Below, in pieces: positions 32,065-40,778 of a DNA stretch of 58,992 nucleotides (position 1 is the first letter of the stretch; the number at the start of each line of letters is the position of its first letter). The stretch is taken from the NCBI GenBank assembly GCA_025927545.1, contig JAICLE010000009.1, positions 1 through 58,992 of the forward strand. Reading direction: 5' to 3'. The notes beneath the pieces are model-generated. The model was not told the origin of the DNA and searched no databases. It saw nothing but the letters and a program-made list of their open reading frames with translations. The stretch comes from Gemmatimonadales bacterium. GTDB taxonomy: Bacteria; Gemmatimonadota; Gemmatimonadetes; Gemmatimonadales; GWC2-71-9. The position numbers and the translations under genes were made by a program.

Positions 32065-33786
32065 ATGCGCGTAGCGATTCAGGGCACCTACGGCTCGTTC
32101 AGCGAAGCGGCCGCTCGTCGACGGTGGCCGGACCTCATCACGGTGCCCTGCCGGGAGGCCCGGGACGTAGTCACCGCCGTGCGGACCGGGGGGGCGGAGG
32201 CAGGGTGTCTCCCGATCGAGAACTCGCTCATCGGCTCGGTCACCACCACGTACGATCTGCTCGAGGAGGCCTTCGGCGACGGTACGCTCCGCCTGACGCA
32301 TGAGATCCTCTATCCCGTCCACCACACCATCATGGGTCTGCCGGGCGCCCGGTTGGACGGGATCAAGCGCGTGCTCTCGCACCCCGTCGCGCTCGGGCAG
32401 TGCCAGGTCTGGCTCTCCGAGCATCTGCCGGCCGTCGAGCTGGTGAGCGCGTGGGACACCGCCGGCAGCGCCGAGCAGGTGGCCCGGGAAAAGAATCCGG
32501 CGCTCGCGGCGATCGCCGCCCGCCACGCGGCCGACGCCCACGGCCTGGTGCCCCTGGCGGAGCGGATCGAGGACGACCCCACCAATCAGACACGGTTTCT
32601 CACCTTCACTCCGGCGGCGGCCGCGCCCCTTCCCGTCGGCAACGCCGGGGCGAGCCGCTACAAGACATCGCTGATCGTCCTCATCGACCACAGGCCCGGC
32701 ATGCTGGCGCTCACGCTTCAGGCGTTCGGCGTACGTGGCGTCAACCTGATGGCACTGCAGTCCCGGCCGGAGCGTTCGGCCCCGTGGACCTACCGGTTCT
32801 ACGTGGACATCGACGGCGCGGCCAGCGATCCGAGAGTGGCTGAAGCGCTGGAGGAGGTCGAGGCGCTCGCGGCGAGGGTCGTGGTGCTGGGCAGTTACGA
32901 GGCGTGGATCGAGGGCTCCAGGCTCTCGGCGCCGCCGCCCACCCCGGCGCACCACACCCGGAAGCCGGACATCCCGCTGGTGGATCGGCGCCGCGCACCC
33001 GAGGGCACGCGCGTGCAGGTCGGACCGGTGACGTTCGGCGGGAGTGAGCGGGTGCTGATTGCCGGCCCCTGCTCCGTGGAGAGCGAAGCGATGATCCTGG
33101 AGACCGCGGAGGCGGTGGCGCACGCGGGAGCAGACATGCTTCGCGGCGGCGCCTACAAGCCGCGCACCTCGCCCTACGACTTCCAGGGACTGGGCGTCAA
33201 GGGCCTTCGCTATCTGGCGGAGGCGCGCGCGCGCACCGGGCTGCCGGTGGTCACGGAGGTGCTGAGCTGGGAGGAGGTCGCGGTGGTCGGGCACTTCGCC
33301 GACATGCTCCAGATCGGCGCGCGCAACATGCAGAACTTCACCCTGCTCCGCGCCGCCAGCCGGAACGGCAAGCCGATTTTGCTCAAGCGCGGAGCGGGCG
33401 CCACCATCGAGGAGTGGCTGATGGCGGCGGAGTATATCCTGGCGGAGGGGAATCCCCACGTGGTGCTGTGCGAGCGAGGCATCCGGACCTTCGAGCGCGC
33501 TACCCGGCACACGCTCGACCTCAATGCGGTCGCTATGGTGCTCGAGCGGACCCACCTGCCGGTCATCGTGGACCCGAGCCACGGGGCCGGCGTGCGCTCG
33601 CTGGTGACGCCACTCAGCCTGGGGGCGCTCGCCGTGGGCGCGGGCGGCCTGATCGTCGAAGTGCACCCCGACCCGGCCCATGCCATGAGCGACGGGGCGC
33701 AGAGCCTCGACATCCCCATGTTCGCCGCCCTTGCCCGCCAGGTCCATCCGGACCGACCGGCGCGGGCGCGAGTGGCGCTCGCATGA
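32065..33786 (+). CDS. Prephenate dehydratase-ACT-DAHP synthase fusion
   Basis: 573 residues. Residues 1-185 are prephenate dehydratase (IQGTYGSFSEAAA, CLPIENSLIGSV, TRF at 176-178). About 195-290 is an ACT domain (DHRPGMLALTLQAFGVRGVNLMALQSRP), the usual phenylalanine sensor. After a Pro-rich linker, about 315-565 is a DAHP synthase of the AroF/KDO8P-like type (IAGPCSVESEAMILETAE, GGAYKPRTSPYDFQGLG, DPSHGAG). The protein would catalyse both the entry step to the shikimate pathway and the phenylpyruvate-forming step, with one ACT domain able to sense Phe. No chorismate mutase domain is present, unlike the E. coli P-protein. GGAG precedes ATG 32065. Expression is probably set by the upstream attenuator. 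Confidence 0.93.
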   Translation: MRVAIQGTYGSFSEAAARRRWPDLITVPCREARDVVTAVRTGGAEAGCLPIENSLIGSVTTTYDLLEEAFGDGTLRLTHEILYPVHHTIMGLPGARLDGIKRVLSHPVALGQCQVWLSEHLPAVELVSAWDTAGSAEQVAREKNPALAAIAARHAADAHGLVPLAERIEDDPTNQTRFLTFTPAAAAPLPVGNAGASRYKTSLIVLIDHRPGMLALTLQAFGVRGVNLMALQSRPERSAPWTYRFYVDIDGAASDPRVAEALEEVEALAARVVVLGSYEAWIEGSRLSAPPPTPAHHTRKPDIPLVDRRRAPEGTRVQVGPVTFGGSERVLIAGPCSVESEAMILETAEAVAHAGADMLRGGAYKPRTSPYDFQGLGVKGLRYLAEARARTGLPVVTEVLSWEEVAVVGHFADMLQIGARNMQNFTLLRAASRNGKPILLKRGAGATIEEWLMAAEYILAEGNPHVVLCERGIRTFERATRHTLDLNAVAMVLERTHLPVIVDPSHGAGVRSLVTPLSLGALAVGAGGLIVEVHPDPAHAMSDGAQSLDIPMFAALARQVHPDRPARARVALA

Positions 33787-33790
33787 GGGA

Positions 33791-33885
33791 AGGACGGAAA
33801 GACGGAAGGACGGAAGGGGCTGAAAGACGGAAGGACGGACAGGGAGGCGATCTCCCTTCCGTCCTTCCGTCCTTCCGTCTTTCCC
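33791..33885. repeat. Octad purine repeat with inverted copy between convergent genes
   Basis: Units of GGAAGGAC and GGAAAGAC run from about 33789 to 33840 and their reverse complements from 33855 to 33883. The 21 bases 33797-33817 are perfectly complementary to 33863-33883; a second left copy (33822-33839, then AGGGAG) can pair with the same right arm. It lies between the stops of two convergent genes, so it may be a bidirectional terminator. It shares its design, not its sequence, with the heptad array near 17.1 kb. Confidence 0.82.
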
Positions 33886-33888
33886 CCG

Positions 33889-34155
33889 TCAAGGAACCGT
33901 CGTCCCCCTGCGCCCCACGAACAGCCGGTAGAGCAGGAGCAGAATCATCGCGCCGATGATCGAGGCAATGATTCCGGGCCCCTCACCCGCGTTCTGATAC
34001 CAGCCCAGCGCCCGGCCCAGGAACCCGGCCAGCAGGGCACCCACCACGCCGATGATCATGGTGATGATGAACCCGCCCGGATCCTTTCCGGGCATCAGCA
34101 GCTTGGCAATCGCTCCGACGACCAACCCGATTATCAAGGTCCACAGGAAATTCAT
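33889..34155 (-). CDS. GlsB/YeaQ/YmgE-family small membrane protein
   Basis: 88 residues with three glycine-rich helices: WTLIIGLVVGAIAKLLMPG, FIITMIIGVVGALLAGFLG and GIIASIIGAMILLLLYRLFVG. The GLVVGxIAKLLMPGxDPGG motif defines the family, once called transglycosylase-associated proteins, often stress-induced. GGAGG precedes ATG 34155. It ends at the octad repeat. Confidence 0.92.
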   Translation of the reverse strand: MNFLWTLIIGLVVGAIAKLLMPGKDPGGFIITMIIGVVGALLAGFLGRALGWYQNAGEGPGIIASIIGAMILLLLYRLFVGRRGTTVP

Positions 34156-34222
34156 AGTGCCCTCCAAGGGTGGGCCGAACATATACAGCCGGGCCGTTTG
34201 GACATCTGTGAGGCGGCGCACA

Positions 34223-35065
34223 TCAGCGCTCGCCCGGGCCGAGGCGCGCGGTGATGGTCGCCCGCCTCCGGTTGCGAAGGATGTCCAGCTTGAAGGTTTC
34301 GCCCCGATCGTAGCTGCGCAAGATGCGGAGCAGGTGGGCCGGGCTGGCCGGCTTCCGGCCGTCCACGGCCTGCACCACGTCGCCACCCTTGAGACCCAGG
34401 CTGCTGTCCTCCGGGGCGCGGATGACCAGGACCCCGTCGGTGGTGCCGAAGTACTGTCCCAGATCGGGGTTGAGAGGTGCGAGCTCCAGGTCGGCCAGGG
34501 GCGACCCGGCCATGAACTCGAACCGTCCGCCGGGCCCGAGGTCCAGCATACCGGCCGCGGGCATCGGCATCCCGTCTCCCATGCCGCGCTGGCGGAAGAA
34601 GCGCATGGCGACCGGCTCCTCCTCGCTCACCACCGACACGGTTCGGCGGTCCTTCCCCCGGAGGAACTCCACCTGGACGGTGTCGGCCGGCTCGAGCCGG
34701 GCGGCGAGCTCGATCAGCCGGAGACCGGGGAGCGACTGCCGCTGGTCACCGTCCCGCTCGGCGCTCCCGCCGGCCAGGACGGACTGTCCGTTGAGCCGGG
34801 TGATCACGTCACCGGACTCCAGACCCGCCTTGGCGGCGGGGCCGTTGGGCGTGACGGACTCCACGTAGGCGCCGAGCGAGTCGGTGTCACGAGCCTGGAG
34901 GTTCACCTTGATACCCAGGCGGGCGCGGCGGTTCATGACGATCTGCATGAGCTGATCCGGCCCATCCATCCGCGCCTCGTCCGGCTGCTGAGCGGCGAGC
35001 GGCTGGGGGGGAACGAGACCGATCACGGCGGCGAGCGCGGCGACGAGGACGAAGGAGTAATGCAT
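34223..35065 (-). CDS. Exported protein with two PDZ domains
   Basis: 280 residues. A signal peptide (FVLVAALAAVIGLVPPQPLAA) is followed by PDZ-1 (about 45-150; LGAYVESVTPNGPAAKAGLESGDVITRLNGQSV) and PDZ-2 (about 195-275; DGVLVIRAPEDSSLGLKGGDVVQAVDGRKP). There is no protease domain, unlike DegP or RseP. Third gene of a sigma factor - anti-sigma - PDZ operon; by analogy with envelope-stress systems it could sense misfolded outer membrane proteins, but this is inference. GAGGAG precedes ATG 35065. Confidence 0.88.
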   Translation of the reverse strand: MHYSFVLVAALAAVIGLVPPQPLAAQQPDEARMDGPDQLMQIVMNRRARLGIKVNLQARDTDSLGAYVESVTPNGPAAKAGLESGDVITRLNGQSVLAGGSAERDGDQRQSLPGLRLIELAARLEPADTVQVEFLRGKDRRTVSVVSEEEPVAMRFFRQRGMGDGMPMPAAGMLDLGPGGRFEFMAGSPLADLELAPLNPDLGQYFGTTDGVLVIRAPEDSSLGLKGGDVVQAVDGRKPASPAHLLRILRSYDRGETFKLDILRNRRRATITARLGPGER

Positions 35066-35082
35066 GGCTGGCTCCTCGGGGC

Positions 35083-35685
35083 TCAGAGCCCCACGTTGCT
35101 TGCGCGGGTGACGTGGACGTCGACCAGGGCGTCGAGCAGTCCCACCCGTTCGCGCCAGAGCTTGAGGAGCTGCTGGTCGCGTGTCTGCTGCTCCTCGAGC
35201 TCCGCCATCTCCAGCTCCCGGTCCACCCTGGCGATCCGGTCCTCGAGCGCCTCGGCGATCCCCGCGGTACGGCCGTCCAGCACGCGCTCGTCCGGGTGAT
35301 ACTGGTTGAGCGCGCTCTCGAGCGCCTGGGACCGCGCCATCTGGAGCTGGATTTCCTGTTCGCCCGCAGCGCCCGCCGGGCGGGCGGGGCCGCCGAGGGC
35401 GACCGCGAGGGCAATCGACGCCGCCGCCGCCAAGCCGACCAGGCCACCGGCCCGGAGCCGGCGCTGCCGGCGCTCCGCCCGCACGCGCTCGGCCACCCGC
35501 GGCCAGCGGTCGCGGGCAGGGCGAAGCGCTGGCAGCGCCTTGAGCCGGGCCACACGCTGGTGCAACCGCTCCAGCTCGGCGCGGCAGCCGGCACAACACT
35601 CCAGGTGCTCGCGGGCGGCGGCCTCCCCCGGCTCCACTCCCGATTCGCGGAGGCCGAGGAGAGTCTCCATCGACAGATGCGTCAT
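35083..35685 (-). CDS. Anti-sigma factor with N-terminal zinc finger
   Basis: 200 residues. HLECCAGC near residues 27-34 gives the H-x3-C-x2-C zinc-binding anti-sigma motif. One membrane helix follows (LVGLAAAASIALAVALGG, about 80-97), then a long, Gln/Glu-rich periplasmic helix (about 110-190) likely to be coiled-coil. It would hold the upstream sigma factor inactive at the inner membrane. Start overlaps the sigma stop by 4 bp. Confidence 0.9.
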   Translation of the reverse strand: MTHLSMETLLGLRESGVEPGEAAAREHLECCAGCRAELERLHQRVARLKALPALRPARDRWPRVAERVRAERRQRRLRAGGLVGLAAAASIALAVALGGPARPAGAAGEQEIQLQMARSQALESALNQYHPDERVLDGRTAGIAEALEDRIARVDRELEMAELEEQQTRDQQLLKLWRERVGLLDALVDVHVTRASNVGL

Positions 35686-36236
35686 ATCTCCACCTCCTCC
35701 CCGAGCCAGCGCCGGAGCCGGTGATGCGCCCTGGCGAGCTGCGACTTTGAGAAGCTCGGGGTCTTGCCCATCATGCCTGCGATCTCTTCGTGGGTATAAC
35801 CTTCGACATCGTGCAGCCAGACCACCGCGCGGGAGGTCTCGGACAGCCGCTCCAGCGCCGCCTCGAGGTCCATCCGGAGGGCGGTGTCCTCGCGGCGGTG
35901 ACCGGTGACCTCGTCCCGCAGCTCGTCTGTCTCACGGTACTTGTTCCGCCGGAGCCGCATCAGCGCCTTGCTGGCCGCGATGGTGCGCACCCATCCCCAG
36001 AGGCTGCCTTCCTCGCGATACCGGCCGATGCTCCGGCAGACCTCGAAAAAGGTCTCCTGGAGCACATCCTCGGCGTCCTCGGTGGTGCGGCAGATTCGGC
36101 GGGCCAGATTGTAGACCGGGATCTCGAAGGCTCGGTAGAGCTCTTCGAGGGCGCCCTCGTCTCCGCTTCTGGCACGCGCCACCACCGATTCGGCGTCGGC
36201 GACCGTGTACAAGTCCATGGAGATCAACCGTGTCAT
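35682..36236 (-). CDS. ECF-type RNA polymerase sigma factor
   Basis: 184 residues from ATG 36236 (possible starts also at 36218 and GTG 36275). Region 2 is YNLARRICRTTEDAEDVLQETFFEVCRSIGRYREEGSLWGWV; region 4 is VVWLHDVEGYTHEEIAGMMGKTPSFSKSQLARAHHRLR. It would redirect RNA polymerase to a stress regulon and is probably autoregulated with the anti-sigma gene. AGGAG is only 2 bp from ATG 36236, so the start is uncertain. Divergent from the VIT1-type transporter gene. Confidence 0.93.
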   Translation of the reverse strand: MTRLISMDLYTVADAESVVARARSGDEGALEELYRAFEIPVYNLARRICRTTEDAEDVLQETFFEVCRSIGRYREEGSLWGWVRTIAASKALMRLRRNKYRETDELRDEVTGHRREDTALRMDLEAALERLSETSRAVVWLHDVEGYTHEEIAGMMGKTPSFSKSQLARAHHRLRRWLGEEVEI

Positions 36237-36300
36237 GACTCCTGCAAGATGCACTGACCGGGGGAACGGTCGCACGGGGCCGGAGGGATTACCTTAGGGC

Positions 36301-37425
36301 ATGGTTCAACCATCCGACACGCTCGGAATCTGGCTGCATCACCTCGAGGACGAGGCGGACGCAGCCTTCCTGTACCGCGAGTTGGCCCAGGCGGAGCGGG
36401 ACGCCCACAAGGCCGACCTCTACCGCCGCCTCGCGGGGGTGGAAGACCGCCACGTGGAGATGTGGCGCAAGCTGCTGGCGGAGCACGGGCACCAGGTAGA
36501 GACGCCGCCTCCCTCGCGCGGCGCCCGGCTTCGGGCATGGCTGGCCCGGCGGGCCGGCTCGGGGCTCCTGCTCCCGATGCTGCTCCAGGAGGAGGGCCGG
36601 GAGGTGAAAGGCTACCTCAACCTCTACCGTGAGTCCCCCGACGGGGCGGTGGGGCCGACGGCGCTCACGCTGGCCAAGGAGTCGAAGGAGCACGCGGAAA
36701 CGCTGGCGGCGATGAGCGGGTCCGAGGGCGAGCCGTGGCACAAGACCGGCGCGGGCGGGTTCCTCCGCAACGTGGTCTACGGGTTCAACGACGGGCTCAC
36801 GGCGAACTTCGGGCTGGTGGCGGGAATGATCGGGGCGCAGGGCGGCCTCGACGTGGCGAGCCATGCTGTCGTGGTCGCCGGGCTGGCCGGGATGGCGGCC
36901 GACGCGCTCTCGATGGGCTCCTCCGGCTATCTCGCGGCCAAGAGCGAGCGCGAGGTCTTCGAGCACGAGATCGCGATGGAAAAGGAGGAGATCCGGCTCA
37001 TGCCGGAGCTGGAGCAGGAGGAGCTGAACCTGCTCTACCAGGCCAAGGGGATCCCCGAGGCCCAGGCTGAGGCGCTCGCCGCACAGATCATGCAGGACCC
37101 GTCCCGCGCGCTGGAGGAACAAGTGCGCGAGGAGCTCAAGATCGGCGAGGCGACGAGCACACCGATGCGCGAGGCGTGGGTCACCGGCATCGCCACGGCG
37201 CTCGGCGCCTTCATTCCGGTGGCGCCGCTGCTGGTGAGCCGCGGGCCGGCGGCAATCTGGACGTCGTTCGCGCTCGCGATGGTCTCCCACTTCGCCGTCG
37301 GGGGCGCGCGAAGCTTCTTCACCGGCCGGGGCGTCTTCAGGAGCGGGCTGGACATGTTCCTGGTCGGCCTCGGCGTGGCCGGCATCGGGTATCTCATCGG
37401 CGACTGGATCGTGCGGCTCCTGTGA
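36301..37425 (+). CDS. Ferritin-like-VIT1 family metal transporter
   Basis: 374 residues. The N-terminal rubrerythrin-like helical domain (1-140) has ExxH-type metal ligands in LEDEADAAFLYREL, GVEDRHVEMW and KESKEHAETL. The C-terminal VIT1/CCC1 domain has NVVYGFNDGLTANFGLVAGMIGA, LAGMAADALSMGSSGYLAAKSE and further helices to the end. Homologues such as MbfA export or sequester iron or manganese. TACCTT ends 5 bp before the ATG and no Shine-Dalgarno is visible. The stop overlaps the OPT transporter start (GTGA). Confidence 0.9.
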   Translation: MVQPSDTLGIWLHHLEDEADAAFLYRELAQAERDAHKADLYRRLAGVEDRHVEMWRKLLAEHGHQVETPPPSRGARLRAWLARRAGSGLLLPMLLQEEGREVKGYLNLYRESPDGAVGPTALTLAKESKEHAETLAAMSGSEGEPWHKTGAGGFLRNVVYGFNDGLTANFGLVAGMIGAQGGLDVASHAVVVAGLAGMAADALSMGSSGYLAAKSEREVFEHEIAMEKEEIRLMPELEQEELNLLYQAKGIPEAQAEALAAQIMQDPSRALEEQVREELKIGEATSTPMREAWVTGIATALGAFIPVAPLLVSRGPAAIWTSFALAMVSHFAVGGARSFFTGRGVFRSGLDMFLVGLGVAGIGYLIGDWIVRLL

Positions 37426-39176
37426 GCGGCGCGACCAAGCCGGCGCACATCCGCGAGTTCACGCTCCGGTCCGTCCTGGTCGGCCTCCTGGTCGCGCTGG
37501 TCATCGGCGCCTCCTATCCCTACATCGTGCTCAAGTTCGGCTTCGGGCCGAACATCTCCGTCGTCTCGGCCTTCTTCGGCTTCCTGGCGCTGGGGCTCTT
37601 CTCGCGGAGCTACAACCGCTGGGAGAACAACGTCGTGCAGACGGCCGGCACCACGGCGGGGCAGATCGCCTTCCTCTGCTGGCTCCTGGCGGCATTCGAT
37701 ATTCTGGGGGCCGAGCCGGGAAGCGGCTTCGACGTCCACCTCACCCGGATGCAGACCTGGATCTGGCTCTCGGCCTCGGGACTCCTCGGCGTGTTCCTGG
37801 CCGTGCCGCTCCGGCAGCACTTCATCGAGGACGAGCAGCTCCGCTTCGCCGACGGCGTGGCGGCGGGCGAGACGCTCATCATGCTCGACTCGCGGGGACC
37901 GGAGGCGCGGCGGTCGGCGTTCGTGATGGTGGGCTCGCTCGTGGTCTCGGGCCTGACGTTCCTGGCCACGCAGCTCCGCTGGATCGTCGACGCGGTGCCG
38001 GTGGCGCTCAACGCCTTCTCGCCCCGCGCCGGCATCGGCCTCGCGGTCTCGTTCCTCAATCTCGGCTCCGGCATCATCATCGGCCCGCGGGTCAGCGCCA
38101 GCATGATGCTGGGAGCGGTGATCGGATGGGTGCTGTTTCCGCCCTGGCTGCTGCGGCACGGTCTCATCGGGCCGGACGCGAATCGGGTGGACATCCTGCT
38201 CACCGTCATGTGGCCGGCGGTGGGGATGCTGGTCGCCGCCGGGATGGCCGGCCTGCTGTTCCGGTGGCGGGTGCTGCTCAAGAGCTTCCGGGGCCTCGCC
38301 GGATCGCACCCCCAGCGGGGCGACCTGCCGCTCCGCTGGGTGTGGCTCGGGAGCGGGGCATCGGCGGTGTTCCTGGTGGTGGTGCAGCGGCTCTTCTTCC
38401 GGACGCCGGTGTGGCAGTCGGTGGTCGCCATCCTGCTCTCCGTGCCGCTCGGCCTCGTGGCGCTCCGCGTCCTGGGCGAGACCAACTGGGGCCCGATCAG
38501 CACGATGGTGAATCTGGTGCAGGCGGTCTTCGGCGGCCTCGCGCCCGGCGATCTCCGCGCGAGCATGATCTCGAGCGGCATCACCGGAGCGGTAGCGGCC
38601 GAGTCGGAGGGGCTGATGCAGGACTACAAGGTAGGCTGGATGATCGGGTCCACACCGAGGATCCTGACCTACATGCAGCTCCTGGCGGTGCCGGTCGGCG
38701 CGCTGGCGCTGGCCGTGATGTACCCGCTCATCCGCGACACATACGGGATCGTGGGAGAGCACGCGGAGCTCCTGAGCCCGACGTCGCAACGCTGGGTCGG
38801 GTTCGCCAAGGTGGTGACGAACGAGCTGTCCGGCGGCGGCCCACTCTCCGCCGCCGCCGCCGCGAGGTTTGCGTGGATGAAGGAGTCGTTCATTTGGGGA
38901 GCGGCGGTGGGAGTGCTGCTCACCGTGTTCGAGCTGCGGAAGGAGTGGCGCGGCTTCATCCCGTCACCCACCGGCATGGGCATCGCCATGCTGATCCCGT
39001 TCAACGCGGTGACGGGAATCTTCCTCGGGTCGATGGTGGATGTGGCCTGGGCGCGCCTGGCGCCGCGGAGCCACGCGCAGTACTCGATTCCCTCCGCGTC
39101 GGGGCTCATCGCCGGCGAAGCGCTGGTGGCGGTGGTGATCCCGCTGCTGGTCACGCTGGGGGTGCTCAAGCTTTGA
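37422..39176 (+). CDS. OPT-family transporter
   Basis: 584 residues, about 14-15 hydrophobic segments from the N-terminus (EFTLRSVLVGLLVALVIGASYPYIVLKFG) to the end (AGEALVAVVIPLLVTLGVLKL). LRFADGVAAGETL, the cytosolic loop motif, is typical of OPT transporters, which import oligopeptides or metal-chelate complexes. Translational overlap with a VIT1-type iron/manganese protein suggests metal-chelate transport; inference. The 3' end overlaps the convergent ROK gene by 11 bp. Confidence 0.88.
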   Translation: MSGATKPAHIREFTLRSVLVGLLVALVIGASYPYIVLKFGFGPNISVVSAFFGFLALGLFSRSYNRWENNVVQTAGTTAGQIAFLCWLLAAFDILGAEPGSGFDVHLTRMQTWIWLSASGLLGVFLAVPLRQHFIEDEQLRFADGVAAGETLIMLDSRGPEARRSAFVMVGSLVVSGLTFLATQLRWIVDAVPVALNAFSPRAGIGLAVSFLNLGSGIIIGPRVSASMMLGAVIGWVLFPPWLLRHGLIGPDANRVDILLTVMWPAVGMLVAAGMAGLLFRWRVLLKSFRGLAGSHPQRGDLPLRWVWLGSGASAVFLVVVQRLFFRTPVWQSVVAILLSVPLGLVALRVLGETNWGPISTMVNLVQAVFGGLAPGDLRASMISSGITGAVAAESEGLMQDYKVGWMIGSTPRILTYMQLLAVPVGALALAVMYPLIRDTYGIVGEHAELLSPTSQRWVGFAKVVTNELSGGGPLSAAAAARFAWMKESFIWGAAVGVLLTVFELRKEWRGFIPSPTGMGIAMLIPFNAVTGIFLGSMVDVAWARLAPRSHAQYSIPSASGLIAGEALVAVVIPLLVTLGVLKL

Positions 39177-40071
39177 CGTCCGACGGCCACAGCCACGCCG
39201 CCCCCCGTACGCCGCTGGAATCCCCGTGAACGTTCGGCACCACCTTCGTCAGCACGCTATCGGAGAAGACGTATCGGGCCAAACGGGCGGAGACGGCCGA
39301 CGGGAGGCCCGGCAGGTTGGACATGCCGCCCCCCAGGACGATGGAGTCGGGGTCCAGCAGGTTGACGACGGCGGCGAGCGCGCGGGCCAGCCGATCGGCG
39401 TATCGCTCGAGTGCCCGGACGGCGTGCGGGTCGCCGGCGGAGGCGGCGCGAACGATCTCCCGGCTCGAACGCTCCACGCCGGATAGGAGGGCATGGTCGC
39501 GCTCGAAGCCGGGGCCGGACAGGAACGTCTCGATGCAGCCACGCTTCCCGCAGTAGCACTCGGGCCCGGTGGCGCGCTCCTCGTCGGTCATCCAGGGGAG
39601 CGGGTTGTGGCCCCACTCTCCTGCGATCTGATTGGGTCCGTCGTGGATGCGCTGCCGGATCGCGATGCCCCCGCCGACACCGGTACCGAGGATTACGCCG
39701 AACACCGTCTCGAAGCCCTGCCCCGCCCCATCGATCGCTTCGGAGAGCGTGAAGCAATTGGCGTCGTTGGCCACGCGCACCGGGCGGCCCAGCCTGGCCC
39801 CGAGATCGACCAGCAGGGGCCGGCCGATGAGCCAGGTGGAATTGGCATTCTTGACCAGGCCGTTGGCATGGCTGACCACCCCGGGAATGCCGACGCCCAC
39901 GGAGCCGGTGCGGCCGGTCTCGGCCTCGAGACCGGCGACGAGACCGACGATGGCGTCCAGCGTGCCGTTGTAGTCGCGCGGAGTCGGCACCCGGCGGCGG
40001 AGGTCGGGTGTGCCGACGTCGAGGGCGATGGCTTCGATCTTGGTGCCGCCGAGGTCAATGCCGAATCGCAT
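39166..40071 (-). CDS. ROK-family sugar kinase
   Basis: 301 residues. ATP site GIDLGGTKIEAIAL, substrate motif WGHNPLPW, zinc site ECYCGKRGCIETFLSG and C-terminal IVLGGGMSN. ROK enzymes phosphorylate glucose, fructose, ManNAc or allose; ROK kinases with this ExGH and CxCGxxGCxE pattern are often glucokinases or fructokinases. There is no DNA-binding domain, so it is a kinase rather than a ROK repressor. A very strong purine-rich Shine-Dalgarno (GGGAGGAAGGGGGAG) precedes ATG 40071. Confidence 0.92.
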   Translation of the reverse strand: MRFGIDLGGTKIEAIALDVGTPDLRRRVPTPRDYNGTLDAIVGLVAGLEAETGRTGSVGVGIPGVVSHANGLVKNANSTWLIGRPLLVDLGARLGRPVRVANDANCFTLSEAIDGAGQGFETVFGVILGTGVGGGIAIRQRIHDGPNQIAGEWGHNPLPWMTDEERATGPECYCGKRGCIETFLSGPGFERDHALLSGVERSSREIVRAASAGDPHAVRALERYADRLARALAAVVNLLDPDSIVLGGGMSNLPGLPSAVSARLARYVFSDSVLTKVVPNVHGDSSGVRGAAWLWPSDVKA

Positions 40072-40187
40072 CTCCGCTCCCCCTTCCTCCCTTTGGTGAT
40101 CTGCGTCGCCGCGGCGGATACGATATCGTCCAAGGTTTGAGCGTTTCCGGCAGGGGAACGACGGGCACACTCGGGAAGGAGGCGGCC

Positions 40188-40748
40188 ATGCTGCAGCGGC
40201 AAGACCCGGAGTGGATGATCTGGCCGGTTTCGTGGAGTGCCGTCTGGGTGGGCGCGCTGACGGCGCTCGCCGTCGGGCTCCTGATCGGGCTGGTGGGACT
40301 CGCCCTGGGGGCCAATGAATCGGCCCAGTACGTGGACTGGAAGAAGCTGCACCTCATCGGTCTCATCTTCTCGGTCGGCGGCGCCTTCTTCGGCTACGTG
40401 GCCGGTGGCTGGGTGGCGGCACGGATTGCCGGACGGGTCCGCTCGGAGCCCGCGATGCTCCACGGCGCCATCGTCTGGCTGCTGACCATCCCGATTCTGC
40501 TGGTCCTCGGCGCCATGGGCGCGGCGGGCCATGTCGGCGGATGGTACGGCGGCCTCTCCAGCGTTTCCGCCGGGGCGACGCCCCTCTCCGACGCGGACAT
40601 GGCGACCGCCGTTCGCAACAACGCGCTCGCGACGGCGCTGGCGCTCTTGATCGGCCTGATCGGCGCGGTGCTGGGCGGCTGGATGGCGTCCGGTGAGCCG
40701 ATGACGTTCACCCACTACCGCACGCGTGATCGCGTGACGGCAGCCTGA
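40188..40748 (+). CDS. Four-helix membrane protein of unknown function
   Basis: 186 residues with hydrophobic segments WVGALTALAVGLLIGLVGLALG, LIGLIFSVGGAFFGYVAGGWVAA, IVWLLTIPILLVLGAMGAAG and ALALLIGLIGAVLGGWMASG. Start WMIWPVSWSAVWVGALTALA resembles a family of small bacterial inner membrane proteins seen near stress genes, but I cannot name it. GGAAGGAGG lies before ATG 40188. The 26-residue gene follows 30 bp later. Confidence 0.78.
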   Translation: MLQRQDPEWMIWPVSWSAVWVGALTALAVGLLIGLVGLALGANESAQYVDWKKLHLIGLIFSVGGAFFGYVAGGWVAARIAGRVRSEPAMLHGAIVWLLTIPILLVLGAMGAAGHVGGWYGGLSSVSAGATPLSDADMATAVRNNALATALALLIGLIGAVLGGWMASGEPMTFTHYRTRDRVTAA

Positions 40749-40778
40749 CCGACCTTCTCGCGCAGACAGGAGCTACCA

